A DNA stretch of 64,000 nucleotides from Capillidium heterosporum (Eukaryota > Entomophthoromycota > Entomophthoromycetes > Entomophthorales > Capillidiaceae): positions 248,001 to 312,000 of the forward strand of contig WBMQ01000001.1 in the NCBI GenBank assembly GCA_016630905.1, read 5' to 3'. The position numbers were made by a program, and so were the translations under genes. Shown here piece after piece: positions 23,738 to 38,379 of this stretch (position 1 is its first letter; each line of letters begins with the position of its first letter). Below the pieces are notes generated by a model. The model was not told the DNA's origin. It did not search any database and saw only the letters and a program-made list of their open reading frames with translations.

Positions 23738-25117
23738 CTAGGAATGCTTAGTTGAGCTATCCATATTGTTATCGAACTCGGGTACATTAGTCTCAGTTCT
23801 AAGGGTCATGTTGTTGGTTTCGTTGGCAACGTCTGGTGGAGAGTAGGCCCATATATGGTTTTCAATCATGGGGATGCTGGCCAGGTACGCTTCATGTTTC
23901 TTCTTCAAGTAGATCTTGACCAAAATGAACACGGCCAATATGATCAAAACGATTCCAGCAACTCCACCAATGACGGAACCTACTATGACGCCTATTGTTG
24001 CGGGTGATGTATCATTTTGGTTTGGTACTGGTACTGTCGAGTTCCCTGAGTTATCTTTGTTGGAGCCAGAGTCAGCGCCTGGACCTGCTCCGTTCAAGGT
24101 GGATGTTAGCTTGAAGTTGTCCAAAGATATTAGTTGCGTAGATTCTATAGAGGGATTAGTCAAGCCGAATGCTGTTATAAGCTGCCCGTTGTACTGGACT
24201 AAACAGCCCAAGTAACTACCAATAAGCCCGTCCACTTGTTGTTGGCTCCACTTCATGGTATCCAAGTTTAAAGCGTAGACACCATCGGATTGGGGCTGGG
24301 GTTGACTTGCACTCGAACTACCACCAATAAGGTAGACCATATTCTTTACCTGCACCATACTGTGGCCTCCCCTTGATGAAGGCTTGTCCCCCGATGTATC
24401 GGTACTGAACCATAACTTCTTATCCAAGTTATAGCTAGATAATGTACTTAAGCTAATCGAATTGTCGCCGTTTACATCGAACCCCCCAAACAGATACAGA
24501 ATGCCCTTGTAGGTTGCACTGGTATGGGAATAGATACTGGGGCCGATTGGATTGTCACTCGTCCAGCTGCTATTTGATGCCAAGAATCGTCGGACGTAAC
24601 TGTTGGCAACAAACGTGCTGGATGCTGACTGACCTAGACCACCATAAAGTACGTACTCGGTTGTATTTACGTCATTCCTACTAAAAGATGCAAACGAGTA
24701 GGAATAGGTCAAGTTGCTTTGGGAGCTTACGCTGGTCGACCCTTTGGTATTCAACTGCCAGGTGTTGGTCCCGATATCGAAGGTTTGGAAGGAATTGTTG
24801 CTGGGTACATCCCTACCTCCAACTACGTAGATCAAGTTGGAGTTGTCGCCCTGCGCTATTACGTTCGCTCCGAATGACTGCGGTGAACCTTGGGAACTAC
24901 CTACTTCGGACCAGGGTGCCTTTTTGTCAGAGTCTAAGCTAAATCCGTGGCCCAGCCTCAGTACATAAGATTTGGGATTCACCTTGACTTGGCTAAAATC
25001 GGTACTCCCACCTAGGTAATAGAGTTTGTTGCTGACTACGGCACATCCGCCACCGTACAGTAGTAAATCGTCCTTGGCTATTACAAAAGTTATTAAGTAG
25101 AGGTATAAAAGTAACAT
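23738..25117 (-). CDS. kelch-repeat single-pass membrane protein
   Basis: A single exon of 459 residues. A signal peptide (1–14, MLLLYLYLITFVIA) leads into a beta-propeller ectodomain with kelch hallmarks: LYYLGGS, IYVVGGRD, YVLYGGL, LYLFGGFD and VYLIGGSS, each followed by a spaced Trp. A Gly/Ser/Asn linker precedes one transmembrane helix (~380–404, IGVIVGSVIGGVAGIVLIIL). A basic stop-transfer KIYLKKKH and a ~50-residue polar tail follow. Topology should be type I with the propeller outside. It resembles the partial gene at the right edge of the window (62653 onward) in plan and in motifs such as GGGCA-V–LYYLGG. The ligand is unknown; a surface-sensing or adhesion role is inferred. Confidence 0.85.
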   Translation of the reverse strand: MLLLYLYLITFVIAKDDLLLYGGGCAVVSNKLYYLGGSTDFSQVKVNPKSYVLRLGHGFSLDSDKKAPWSEVGSSQGSPQSFGANVIAQGDNSNLIYVVGGRDVPSNNSFQTFDIGTNTWQLNTKGSTSVSSQSNLTYSYSFASFSRNDVNTTEYVLYGGLGQSASSTFVANSYVRRFLASNSSWTSDNPIGPSIYSHTSATYKGILYLFGGFDVNGDNSISLSTLSSYNLDKKLWFSTDTSGDKPSSRGGHSMVQVKNMVYLIGGSSSASQPQPQSDGVYALNLDTMKWSQQQVDGLIGSYLGCLVQYNGQLITAFGLTNPSIESTQLISLDNFKLTSTLNGAGPGADSGSNKDNSGNSTVPVPNQNDTSPATIGVIVGSVIGGVAGIVLIILAVFILVKIYLKKKHEAYLASIPMIENHIWAYSPPDVANETNNMTLRTETNVPEFDNNMDSSTKHS

Positions 25118-26208
25118 TGAAGATGAATGGAATGGCTTTGCTGAGAGCTTAGGGTTTTATGATGGGTTTTATTATAGTTTCAGGCGCTGGCCTCGATTGG
25201 GAGCCTAGATTTGGTGTGCACTATGAATTTGGGGGGCTGGCCTACCAAAATGCCGCGCCAAATAAATTTGAGCTGAATTGACTTTTGCAGGGACGGAGTA
25301 AGGCCAACTAGCTTGTTGTCTCCACAAAAGTAGGTGTTGATACTCTTATATGTTTCAAGTTTATACGCTTTAGGAAAATTAATTAATTTGCTAGCTACAT
25401 TGATCAATGCACCTTTTTATTAGCCACCTCTCTCTATATCATTTCTTACTGTTCATATTTTAAAGAAAATTTTGACTTGAGTGGCACTAATAAAAGGATG
25501 GTGTAAGGATATAGTGGGTATGCCCAGTTGTAACACTAACTTTGATGCGGACCTTAACCAACAGAATGAATTGTCTATCTACTTTACCAATTTTTAAAAG
25601 TGAAGATTCCAGTAAGTCTAGGTTCGAAGGAGAGTTACTAGCCCTATTGAAATTCTTGGCGACAAGAACTGTATCTTGAAATATACATGGTATCCAACAA
25701 ATATTTAGAAAAGAAAACAGCCATCTATATTCTCACAAATATCACCTAGAACTGAAAATGGAACACCCTATAAATCAAATAGTCACACTGGATGTTGATA
25801 AGGTCAAATCTAGTAAAAGGTGATTTGTTGTTGGAAGTTGAAAGCTGATTTTCAAATTAATTTATCGGGCTCAGGTACTCCATCCTTCTTACAAGAACAT
25901 ACATGGCAAACTCTTTGAAGGTTTCTCTTAGGTAAGGTGGAAGCTCTAAGCTCAAATAACAAAGAACCATGTGTTGGATGTCGAATTTACACTTTGATAT
26001 AAGGATAGATGCTACAAACCAATATTTTTATAAACTCGCATACTTTATCCGTACGACATGGATTCTAAACATCTGACAATCGTATGGACTGCCTTAGCTT
26101 ACATTTTAGAAAAGCCATATTAGTATATTGAAAAGTGTAAATAGAGGCGTAAAATTATTTAAAAGTATAAACATTTACTTAAAGCTACTATATCAAATAA
26201 TAAGCCAT
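25118..26208. other. convergent-side intergenic region, no gene seen
   Basis: AT-rich. A 75-codon minus frame at 25180–25407 lacks coding features. Confidence 0.55.
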
Positions 26209-27195
26209 CTAGTTCTGGGAATTGGAGGAAGAGCTGTGTTTCCTAAGTCCCAAGGAGGTGCCACGGTAATCCTTGAATCCGAGCATATTCATAAGCTCGT
26301 ACTTGGTTTCCTCGTGCAAAAAGAGTACAAACATCGAGTTGACGATACTAAGTATGAAAAGAAGGTTGGCTACGATGGCATCACTTAAAAAGGTACGATG
26401 GGTTTCGAATATTAGAGATAGCAAGTTGTGGCCAGCTTCAGGAACGGCAGTTACGAGAAAGAGAACGATAACAGCGATCAACTTGATCATGTTGATCTTC
26501 TGTTTCTTGAGAACGGCTTTATTGTAACTGAAGATGTCGTCCTCGTTGTCGATAGACATCTGCTTGATCATCTTGTGGTAGTGGATCGTCAACGAGGTGT
26601 AGCAGGAGAATAAAACGATTAAGGATACTAAAAAGAGTAAAAGTAAGAAGCTGAGGTAGTAGAAGAGGGTGGTATCGTTCTCGTAGGGGTAGGGTTGGCA
26701 GTAGAGGGCTGAGGGCATGAGGTGGGTGTCCCTAGCGCTAACTAGGATGGGGGCTAGCCAGCAGACTATGGTGATTAGGGTTGATACACATACCCAGAAC
26801 GTAACTCGGACTTTGACGAGTCGGACTATGACAAGGTACCTGATACAAGATAACAGCGCCGTCAAGGCCAACGAGTTGTGGGTGGCTGCCGTCAATATGA
26901 CTACACTAGCACTGCATAGCGTTGTGTTGTTCATAAGTGCCGTGTGGTCTGTTATAAGTTGCAAAATAACACTAACGACCATGAAGAGGGATAGCAACGT
27001 GTCGACGAGAGCGATCTTTATTATGAGTACTGAATCGATGGCCCATTTTAACGACCTTCGGATACAGGTTATGTAGAGCACCAGTAGGTTGGATGACAAA
27101 CCTAGCAGCGATACTATTAAAGTTATTATGTCAAAGTATATAGTTGGATTGGGTTGGTCTAGCACCCTGTCGGTAACCTCCTTTAAATCCCCCAT
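26209..27195 (-). CDS. rhodopsin-like (class A) G-protein-coupled receptor
   Basis: A single exon of 328 residues with seven hydrophobic spans. Class-A positions are readable: N36 in LSSNLLVLY (TM1), D65 in IALVDTLLS (TM2), C94 before TM3 and C166 in the second extracellular loop, which could form the usual disulfide. An R-Y pair at 119–120 (SCIRY) stands in for DRY. A Pro in TM6 (TAVPEAG) and N286 in TM7 (VNSMFVLFL, an NPxxY relative lacking the Pro) follow. The third cytoplasmic loop is long and charged, and a Ser-rich tail ends the protein. Dikarya mostly lack class-A receptors, while early-diverging fungi have families of them. The ligand is unknown; heterotrimeric G-protein coupling is expected. 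Confidence 0.85.
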   Translation of the reverse strand: MGDLKEVTDRVLDQPNPTIYFDIITLIVSLLGLSSNLLVLYITCIRRSLKWAIDSVLIIKIALVDTLLSLFMVVSVILQLITDHTALMNNTTLCSASVVILTAATHNSLALTALLSCIRYLVIVRLVKVRVTFWVCVSTLITIVCWLAPILVSARDTHLMPSALYCQPYPYENDTTLFYYLSFLLLLFLVSLIVLFSCYTSLTIHYHKMIKQMSIDNEDDIFSYNKAVLKKQKINMIKLIAVIVLFLVTAVPEAGHNLLSLIFETHRTFLSDAIVANLLFILSIVNSMFVLFLHEETKYELMNMLGFKDYRGTSLGLRKHSSSSNSQN

Positions 27196-29053
27196 GGCAA
27201 GCTTGTTGAAGTTTTATGAAAAGCAAAATAGGTGGAAATGGGCAGCACCTTTTATTTAAATGTTGTAGTGGAACAGTGTGTAGTGAAAAAGTTTACCCTA
27301 GGTAAGCCATATGAACACTATGTCTCGAATTCTTGGAAATGTTAGTTCTATAAGCAGTAAAGGTATATTGTTCAAACGCAAAAATCAATTTATTAGTTTC
27401 TAAATAATGTTTAATCCGTAATCCAGTCCTTGGAATCCAATCATCTGCACCAACTCCCTTAATACGTTACTAATTATTGGTTAAACTAACCCTTGTAAAT
27501 ATTGGACCCAAAATAAATAAATATGGCGATTTTGAGAACAGGTCTACGAGATATTCTTGTGGGTAACTAAAGTACACCATCACTACATTAGGCAAATGTA
27601 CTACAACTTCAATATAGTGAACTGGAACTTGATATAGATACTTTATCGAGAGTCCTACATTCAGGGGACTGGCAATCTATCTCAGTCAATACACCCTCAA
27701 CTTGTCAGTGCTGGAACCCAATAATTCGAACGCGCTATTTGGCAATAGATTCGATTACTAAATGAAGGGATAGTTCGATATGGTGACCTGTCCTTGTGCG
27801 CTATATCGCACTATCCCTCCATCCCAGCCTTTCAGTTGAAGTATTAGCCATTGCAGTATACGGAGCTAGTCCGAAGCTAAACGTTTAGCCATGTTCAAAA
27901 AAGGTTAGAGTAGTTGCTAGTTATTATTTGATATGGGAACTTCCGCTCACGTGGCAGAAACCTGCTTCTTAGAAATGTTCTACCTTTATCTCGTCGGTAC
28001 AAACTAAATGTGGTAGGAAAATTTCTACATTGAGTTGGAGTTGTGATAGCCAAATTTGATTTAAAGTTTTTTTTTGAGATTTGGATATTATGGCATTGCA
28101 TCCACCTGTATATGCATCACCTACCAACATCTCTTCTTTAGGTATATCTTTCGAATAATATAATAGATAATTAATTTTATACATCCATTTTTACTATAAA
28201 TGAGTGCATTTATAGTTGCAATATATTTCGCATATCAACTTATGATAAAAATGTAATTGTATTTTCGATATTAGATCAAGTGAATGGCTTTGATAGCACT
28301 GACCAATTTAGTTTACAATCAAAGTGTCGACAGGTTCAATTGCATATGATGCAGCTTGACTTTGATATTAGGAACGACTACCTAATCCCTCGTCTGAAAC
28401 GATGGACTTAATCAAAAGTCTGAGATTGATGGTGTCTGCTAATCGTTTCAACAGATATAGTCGAGTAGTATCTCATCTCTCTTGCAAGCGTGGCCATACT
28501 AATCCAAGATATAGTTAAAGGTAGAGTGTAATGAGATTTGCAGTGATCTCCATCTATGGGTTCATTTGATTATAAAAGATCATATTTGAATAATAGGAAT
28601 TTGATTTTGGGAAACTTGTATACAAAAAGCTCCTTCAATATAGACAGCTTTTGTTTGAAGGCAAGGTTGAATAGTTATCCAACCCAGCTAACTTTGGTAA
28701 ACTAAATTTGTATCGAAATGGCAAAATATACAAAAGCTAACCAAGATATCCACCAAAACTTTCCTTATCCTCAAGCCAACAGTCTGCCACTTCAAAAATA
28801 TATTCTAGCGGAAGTTTAAGTTCAGTTAAACTTTGTTACTGATATAAATTCCCGGTCAATAGAAGGTTTGGAAGGAACTAATGACTAAAAAGTTGGATAC
28901 TTTTAAGCTCAATACGCCATTAAATAAGCTGGGAACCGTTTATAGTAAAAACCAACCCCTACATTGTACCTGCATTCCAAGAAAAATGAGTTATATAGCG
29001 AATCGACAGCTTTTAACCACCTGTCTTACCTTTCACATATCAGACGACCCAAA
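27196..29053. other. 1.9-kb divergent intergenic region, no gene seen
   Basis: Small overlapping frames at 27895–28184 are not convincing. A hairpin lies at 27767–27817. In-frame upstream ATGs for the DUF4436 gene (28964) are ignored as leader. Confidence 0.5.
27767..27817. repeat. hairpin-forming inverted repeat
   Basis: GGGATAGTTCGATAT (27767–27781) pairs with ATATCGCACTATCCC (27803–27817) at 14 of 15 positions around a 21-nt loop. Confidence 0.75.
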
Positions 29054-30046
29054 ATGTCCAGCAGTATCAGCATCGAAAAGGAAAGCCTACTCTTCCAGTT
29101 CAGCTTAAAACTTCGACAACTTTTTCCAAGGACTTCACATAGACGACTCTTTTTAACGATAGTCGGACTAGCAGTTTGGTCCTTAGTGGTTCTAGGCACA
29201 TTTTTCGCTTTTCGAGCCGAAAGTAGCAACCCAACTTCAACTTTGCAGTTCGGCGACTCAACTTTGAACGATCGCTTAGACCTGTTCGTTACTGTCTTAA
29301 ATATCGACCCCACTGGCAAGACTTCGACTTTGCATGTCTTAATCGACCCCATCGGAAAGTACCGTTACCAGAACCACAGCTTGACGGAACCTATCCTAGC
29401 TTACTTCAAAGTGGTTACCAAAAATTTACCAAAGAACTTACCGGTCGACGCCATAACTTTTACGGTGCCCTTTTTGGAGGGTAACGTCAGGGACTACCCC
29501 TTTGACAATTTCATAGCTTACCTCCCTTTCCAATTTTCAACTGTCGATGGGACAATAGTGCCTTTTTCGGCTATTCTGACTTCAGCCCTACCGAGCTTGC
29601 GATCGACTTTTGAAGTAATCGAAAACAACCAGGCCGGGATTTTACGTTCCGTACCTCCAACTTCGGAAATTATCAAATTTGAAGTGACACGAACGCCGAC
29701 CACCTTTTTGTTTTGCCTCTTTATCACTATGGTTATGTGGGCGTTAGCCATCTCGTTATACAATTTAGCTTGGGATGCTCTAGTCTTTAAACGGGAGGTG
29801 CATCCTCCAATCCTCAGCATAGGGGTTGCTATGCTATTTGCGCTACCAGCACTACGTAACGCTCAGCCCGGTGTTCCAGCCATCGGATGTTCTTCTGATA
29901 TGTTAGGGTTCTTTTGGTAAATTTAATTTTTATACCTCTGGCTAATCTTAAACCCAAGGGCTTTATTCTTTATAGCGTTCTCCTCGGTAACTTTAATCCT
30001 CACCTACGCATTGCGATGGAAAGCCGACCTACAGCTTACCCCTTGA
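29054..30046 (+). CDS. DUF4436 membrane protein
   Basis: Two exons (29054–29916, 29959–30046; 42-nt intron with GCTAAT) give 316 residues. The N-terminal TM (LFLTIVGLAVWSLVVLGTFF) is followed by a ~170-residue non-cytosolic domain with the DYPFDNF motif. Three further C-terminal spans follow, with VFKREVHPPILSIGVAMLFALPALRNAQPGVP-type sequence that is characteristic of DUF4436. The second exon supplies the last span (LFFIAFSSVTLILTYAL) and ends ADLQLTP. Without the splice the frame would stop just after FFW, removing that span. An upstream in-frame ATG at 28964 would add a non-hydrophobic leader. The family has no firm function. Confidence 0.85.
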
Positions 30047-30930
30047 TGGTTCCTAGTTACTATCATTTAAAAAGTTTTTGCGTATCCTATATTGCTGAGA
30101 ATTAGCTTTGTTAATTGGTAGTCGATTTCAAAATAGATGCAATGAAAATGTACAACTTCAACTATATATTTAAAGATATGTATGTGTCTGCCCACCTGTA
30201 AATATTATCACAGCAATTAAGGTATGGTAAACAGGTACTGTTTAAATAGTTTATTTTTCTACAAAGCCTTTCAAAGTTACATTTGCTCTAACTATTTATT
30301 ATAATTTAATTAAATAAGATATTTTCCTTATCTATAATATATGGTTTTATGTATTCGTTATATACTACCATTAATTTATAGTTATCTTAAGCTTGGCTTA
30401 ATAGTAGGTGTATACCTATTTATTTGTTATAGTAGATAAAAGATTAAACAAGCCTATTATTTTATAAGCATTTATCATCACAACTAGAGTTTTTTGGTTT
30501 ATATAGGATGGTCCATATTTACCTTGTATTTGAAATTATCGCACACATTGGTTACTAGTACAAGTATTATAGAACTATACTTTGATAGATATTCTCTTAC
30601 AATATTGGAACATCTTGGATGGCCACCTGCTCTTAATTTTGCCTATAGTGGTTTTGTAATAATAAAAATTCCAATTATAAACCTATTCTAAGATAATTTA
30701 CATATACTAAGTATACATCTTTTTAACATACTTTGGCAACTTTCACCGCGAGCACCCCCAAAATATTTTCTCACGAACGTCACAAAATTTTAAACTCTTA
30801 CCTTCTATTGGCTACAAATCCGTCAAAATATGGAAGTACTTCAAGGTAATAAAGGAGAATTAATGTCTTCAGGGAACTTATCTAACATCCAAAGATTTTA
30901 CATTTTGCACCTACTCTTGTCTACTAAAAG
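30047..30930. other. intergenic, no gene seen
   Basis: Very AT-rich. A 65-codon frame at 30494–30691 is not supported. Confidence 0.55.
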
Positions 30931-32962
<2,032 letters not shown>

Positions 32963-32970
<8 letters not shown>

Positions 32971-33526
32971 GACAGATGTTTTGTTTGAAAACTTTGTATC
33001 TATCTGCTTCTACTAATTAGTTTTGTTTTCATATACATCTTATTTTAATATATACTATAAATCGATGAAAACATTAAAACTATATTATATTTCAAGTTAC
33101 TTTTAAATGGTGCTTTATTATATTGCTGTATTTACAGTCTATTATATTTGAAACATTGTATTAATGGTAAGTGTTTCTTTGCTATTCATTTATTCCTATC
33201 TGATTATCCAGGAAGGAATACTTTAGGATCTCTCACTCTAACAGGCGCTTCGACACACCGGGTCATGGTAATTGGCCAGTTTGCAACTCGCGGTCTGAGA
33301 TTGGCGTTTCTCTCAAATCTTGATGCCTACAGTTAAACTGATTATACTGTTAAGCCTATCGATCGAATAAAGCACTCGAGTCCCTGGGATACTCTTAATT
33401 TCAAGGCTAAAATATAAAACATGTAAAGTTAGCTAAACTACTGACTTTCAACAAATATTTTAAATTATACTATTGGATTGATGTTGTTTAGCAGCATCCT
33501 TTTGAGAGATAACAATTAAGCAAATT

Positions 33527-33534
<8 letters not shown>
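32963..33534. other. spacer between the two ALT genes
   Basis: AT-rich sequence (unique part 32971–33526) forming the loop of the inverted repeat. A 62-codon frame at 33148–33336 is judged chance. Confidence 0.6.
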
Positions 33535-35418
<1,884 letters not shown>

Positions 35419-36683
35419 TGGTGTCGTTTATATTTTGTAAAAGTAAGTTAAAAGTCCCTTTACCTTTCTTATATACGCAAAGGGTTGTATATTTGGTAGA
35501 TCGTTAAAACCTCACCAATTATGATTTACATCATCAGCCTTCCCGTATCTATTCCCGAAGTTTACGGTTAATTGACTTTTCAGGTTCATCCTTACTATGT
35601 TTTAAGTTATGAGGGATCGAATAAGTATCCTTACATCTGGAAATGAAAACAGTAATAGGGCCTGGCTATTTACCAATTAGCCGAGATAAAGTATTCGAGG
35701 TTAGTACTTGGAAAATGTAGGGTGAAAATAGCGTTTGTAGTGTTTATCCTCTTTCAAAGTCTAGTTTACCAACTTTGAGCTTGTACACTTTCAAGCCATA
35801 TCAAACTCTAGAAGTTGGTGGAATGTGGATAGGCTTATTATAGCCTATTGAGATCTTACTTGGATGAAGTGTTTATGTCTGTTGAAGTACAGTGACACTT
35901 AACGTTATATATGCTGTTTACTTGACAATGCATTAGCTATATATGCTACATCTTATATTGATTTGCTATAATACTGATAATTGGTTTTTATATTCCTTAA
36001 ACCTACCTTTCTCCAAGATGAATCTTCATTATGATAAAGTCGCTATATAAAAAGAAATATGCTTGTTACCTTTTCTTTTATAAAATATCTACTAAAGTAT
36101 AGATGCTACTTACTAACCTTTATTAATTTAAACTATAAAAAAGAGCTAGATATATTAAAATGGATATCAAAATTTCCTGCAATAATCTAGAGTTTGGTAC
36201 CATTTTCATGGTTCGATGGCCAATTTGGCTGAAAATCACAGCATTTGTAGGCACAATTTTGATATACTTTTTTAATGTATTATAGGAGTTTAGAGTACGA
36301 TTATGATCTGAAAAGCAATATACTTCCAGTTTTCTTAAGTATAAGTATACTAGCTGAACTAACTTACGAATAAGGAATGAGTTGGTGAGGTCAGAATTCA
36401 AATATTTCTTTGCAATAGTAAGAAATATACTAAGGCCTTCCTTTATCAAATAGGTATAAAAACATGTACAAATGGATATCAATTTGCCTAAGTAAAATTA
36501 TTAGTTTGGATGTATAGGAGGTTGCCTAGAAACTCGTACCAGATACAAAATTTATATACCCGAGTATAAAAACCAAAATCTACCTTTGTGAGAAGCTATA
36601 CTAAACAATATACTTTACAAACTCTAAATAAATTATAAAGGCATTTATTCGAAATAATATAAAGGATGATCCTTATATCAGCC
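35419..36683. other. intergenic, no confident gene
   Basis: AT-rich. A 119-codon minus frame at 36123–36482 (Leu/Ile/Tyr-rich, no motif) could be a relic or chance; I do not call it. Confidence 0.45.
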
Positions 36684-38379
36684 TTACAATCCTTTAAATT
36701 CGGAGACGCAACTGGCAACATTAAGGTTCATTTTGGCCAAGTTGGGGTTAACAAAGTTGTTGGCGAACTTCTCCAAATAGTTGAAGGCTTCCTTTGCTCT
36801 AACTTTCGTCCAATTCAAATCTCGAGAGTATTCTTGATGACACAGAATAAAAATATAGCATTGATTTAGTAGCGGTAGGTGAAAGGGATAGGTAGCTTCC
36901 TCAGGGATCTTGGAGCTGATCTGAATGGCTTGGAATGCATAGTTTATAGAGTGGTCCACGAACGATCTCAACTTTAGGGTTATCTTGTCGGGTTCGGGGG
37001 CAGATGGTAGATGTACCGGTAGCGAAAAGGCTCGGTAAATACCTACACTAGTTAAGAATCCTATAATAGTGGCGAACTGAATGTTGAATTGGGCTTGTTT
37101 ATCGTCCAGTTGGGAATCTGGAAGTTGAAGTTTCTCAAGGATCAGATTGTAACTAGTTTTGAAGCTGTTGACGAGGTTGAGTATTTTCGATTCTAGACGT
37201 GTCCCATCCATAGTGCCCTTGATAACCTTCTGTTGGCTGACAACTATATCTCCAAAGTAGGGTGCTGTGGTTAGGATAAATTGGCTTAGTAGCGCAGGTT
37301 GACGGTTCTTGATAAAGTTGAATTCTTCCAAGAATATGGTGCTTTTTAGTAGTTTAGTGACATCCAAATATTCGACTAGATTGTAATTGACACCTTGGGA
37401 TATCCAACCTAACATAGAACCGAGATGTATTAGACTACAGAAACTAAGCTTCCGTTCGACCTTAACCGTATCTTTTCCACATTTAACTTTATCATATATA
37501 TTTAAATGTAAACCTAAATTCGTAGCTATAGAGGTTGCATACCCATAATAAAAAAAGATACTGGACTGAGCCCACCTTACAGGAGTTAACCCAACGATGA
37601 CGACCAGGAGAGCCTGTAGAGTATCTAATCGGACTACATTGTAAAATGTCTTTATGTAGATGTAAAGTTGAGCTTCCAACGTTCTAAAAAGCTTGATATT
37701 GATGGCACTCTCGTTATCCAAATAGTTCAAGCCGCTTAATAGCATCGCACATAGTAGAAAGGGGGATCGCTCAATTTTAAAGAAATCCTCTCGCTCAAAT
37801 AAATAAAAGTATGGGTTAATAAACTTGAAGTATGCTTCGAAACTTTGCTTTAGAATCAAGTCGTAGGATCCATCTTCGCCTAGTTCATCTGAGCCACTTG
37901 TTGGATATATTTTCTTTTTGATCCCATTCTGCACTATCAATTTAGCGATTTTTACGAAAACTAACCCGTTACTACTGTCAAACTTGAAGCTGGGATGACC
38001 CAAGATAGCGTATAGATTGAAGGCCACTACCTTGTTGCTTATACCCATGTTAATCTTCCGTATTGTACTAGTGGAACCGAAGGCTTGGTTGATATTCAAG
38101 TTCAAATTTACAAATTTATATCTGTACTTGTCACAAATCTCTTTTTTCTTCAAAGCACTGCTGTCGGCATCGTTAACTTTAAAGGTGCTTTGATGCTTGG
38201 ATAAATTTGAATCGTGGTGCCTCTTGTTCTTCATGACGCGGTTGAGAGTACAGGGTACGTTCCTTACTTAAACAACTTGAACATGTTGGTAAAAGTTTGT
38301 CGCATTTGATACGTATACGGGCACAATTATCACATTGGTAGTGGGAAATGCTTCCTGAAAACGTCGATGGGTTTCGCAT
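36684..38379 (-). CDS. Zn2Cys6 transcription factor with fungal MHR domain, frameshifted
   Basis: A binuclear zinc-cluster regulator. From ATG 38379 the cluster reads C16-x2-C19-x6-C26-x6-C33-x2-C36, but the next residues in this frame miss the sixth Cys. One frame over, TGT follows immediately (C43 by spacing, C-x6-C) and continues as TLNRVMKNKRHHDSN into a ~515-residue open frame ending at 36684. One extra C in a CCC run (GGG at 38253–38255 on the plus strand) accounts for the break. The long part has the fungal-specific regulatory domain signature: LDTLQALLVVIVG, AQSSIFFYYGYATSIATNLGLHLN. The targets are unknown. A pseudogene or a consensus error; the exact restoration of Cys spacing favours the latter. 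Confidence 0.8.

Noticed and set aside
36123-36482. 119-codon minus-strand frame
   Set aside because: Leu/Ile/Tyr-rich composition follows the AT bias; no motif, no neighbour support.
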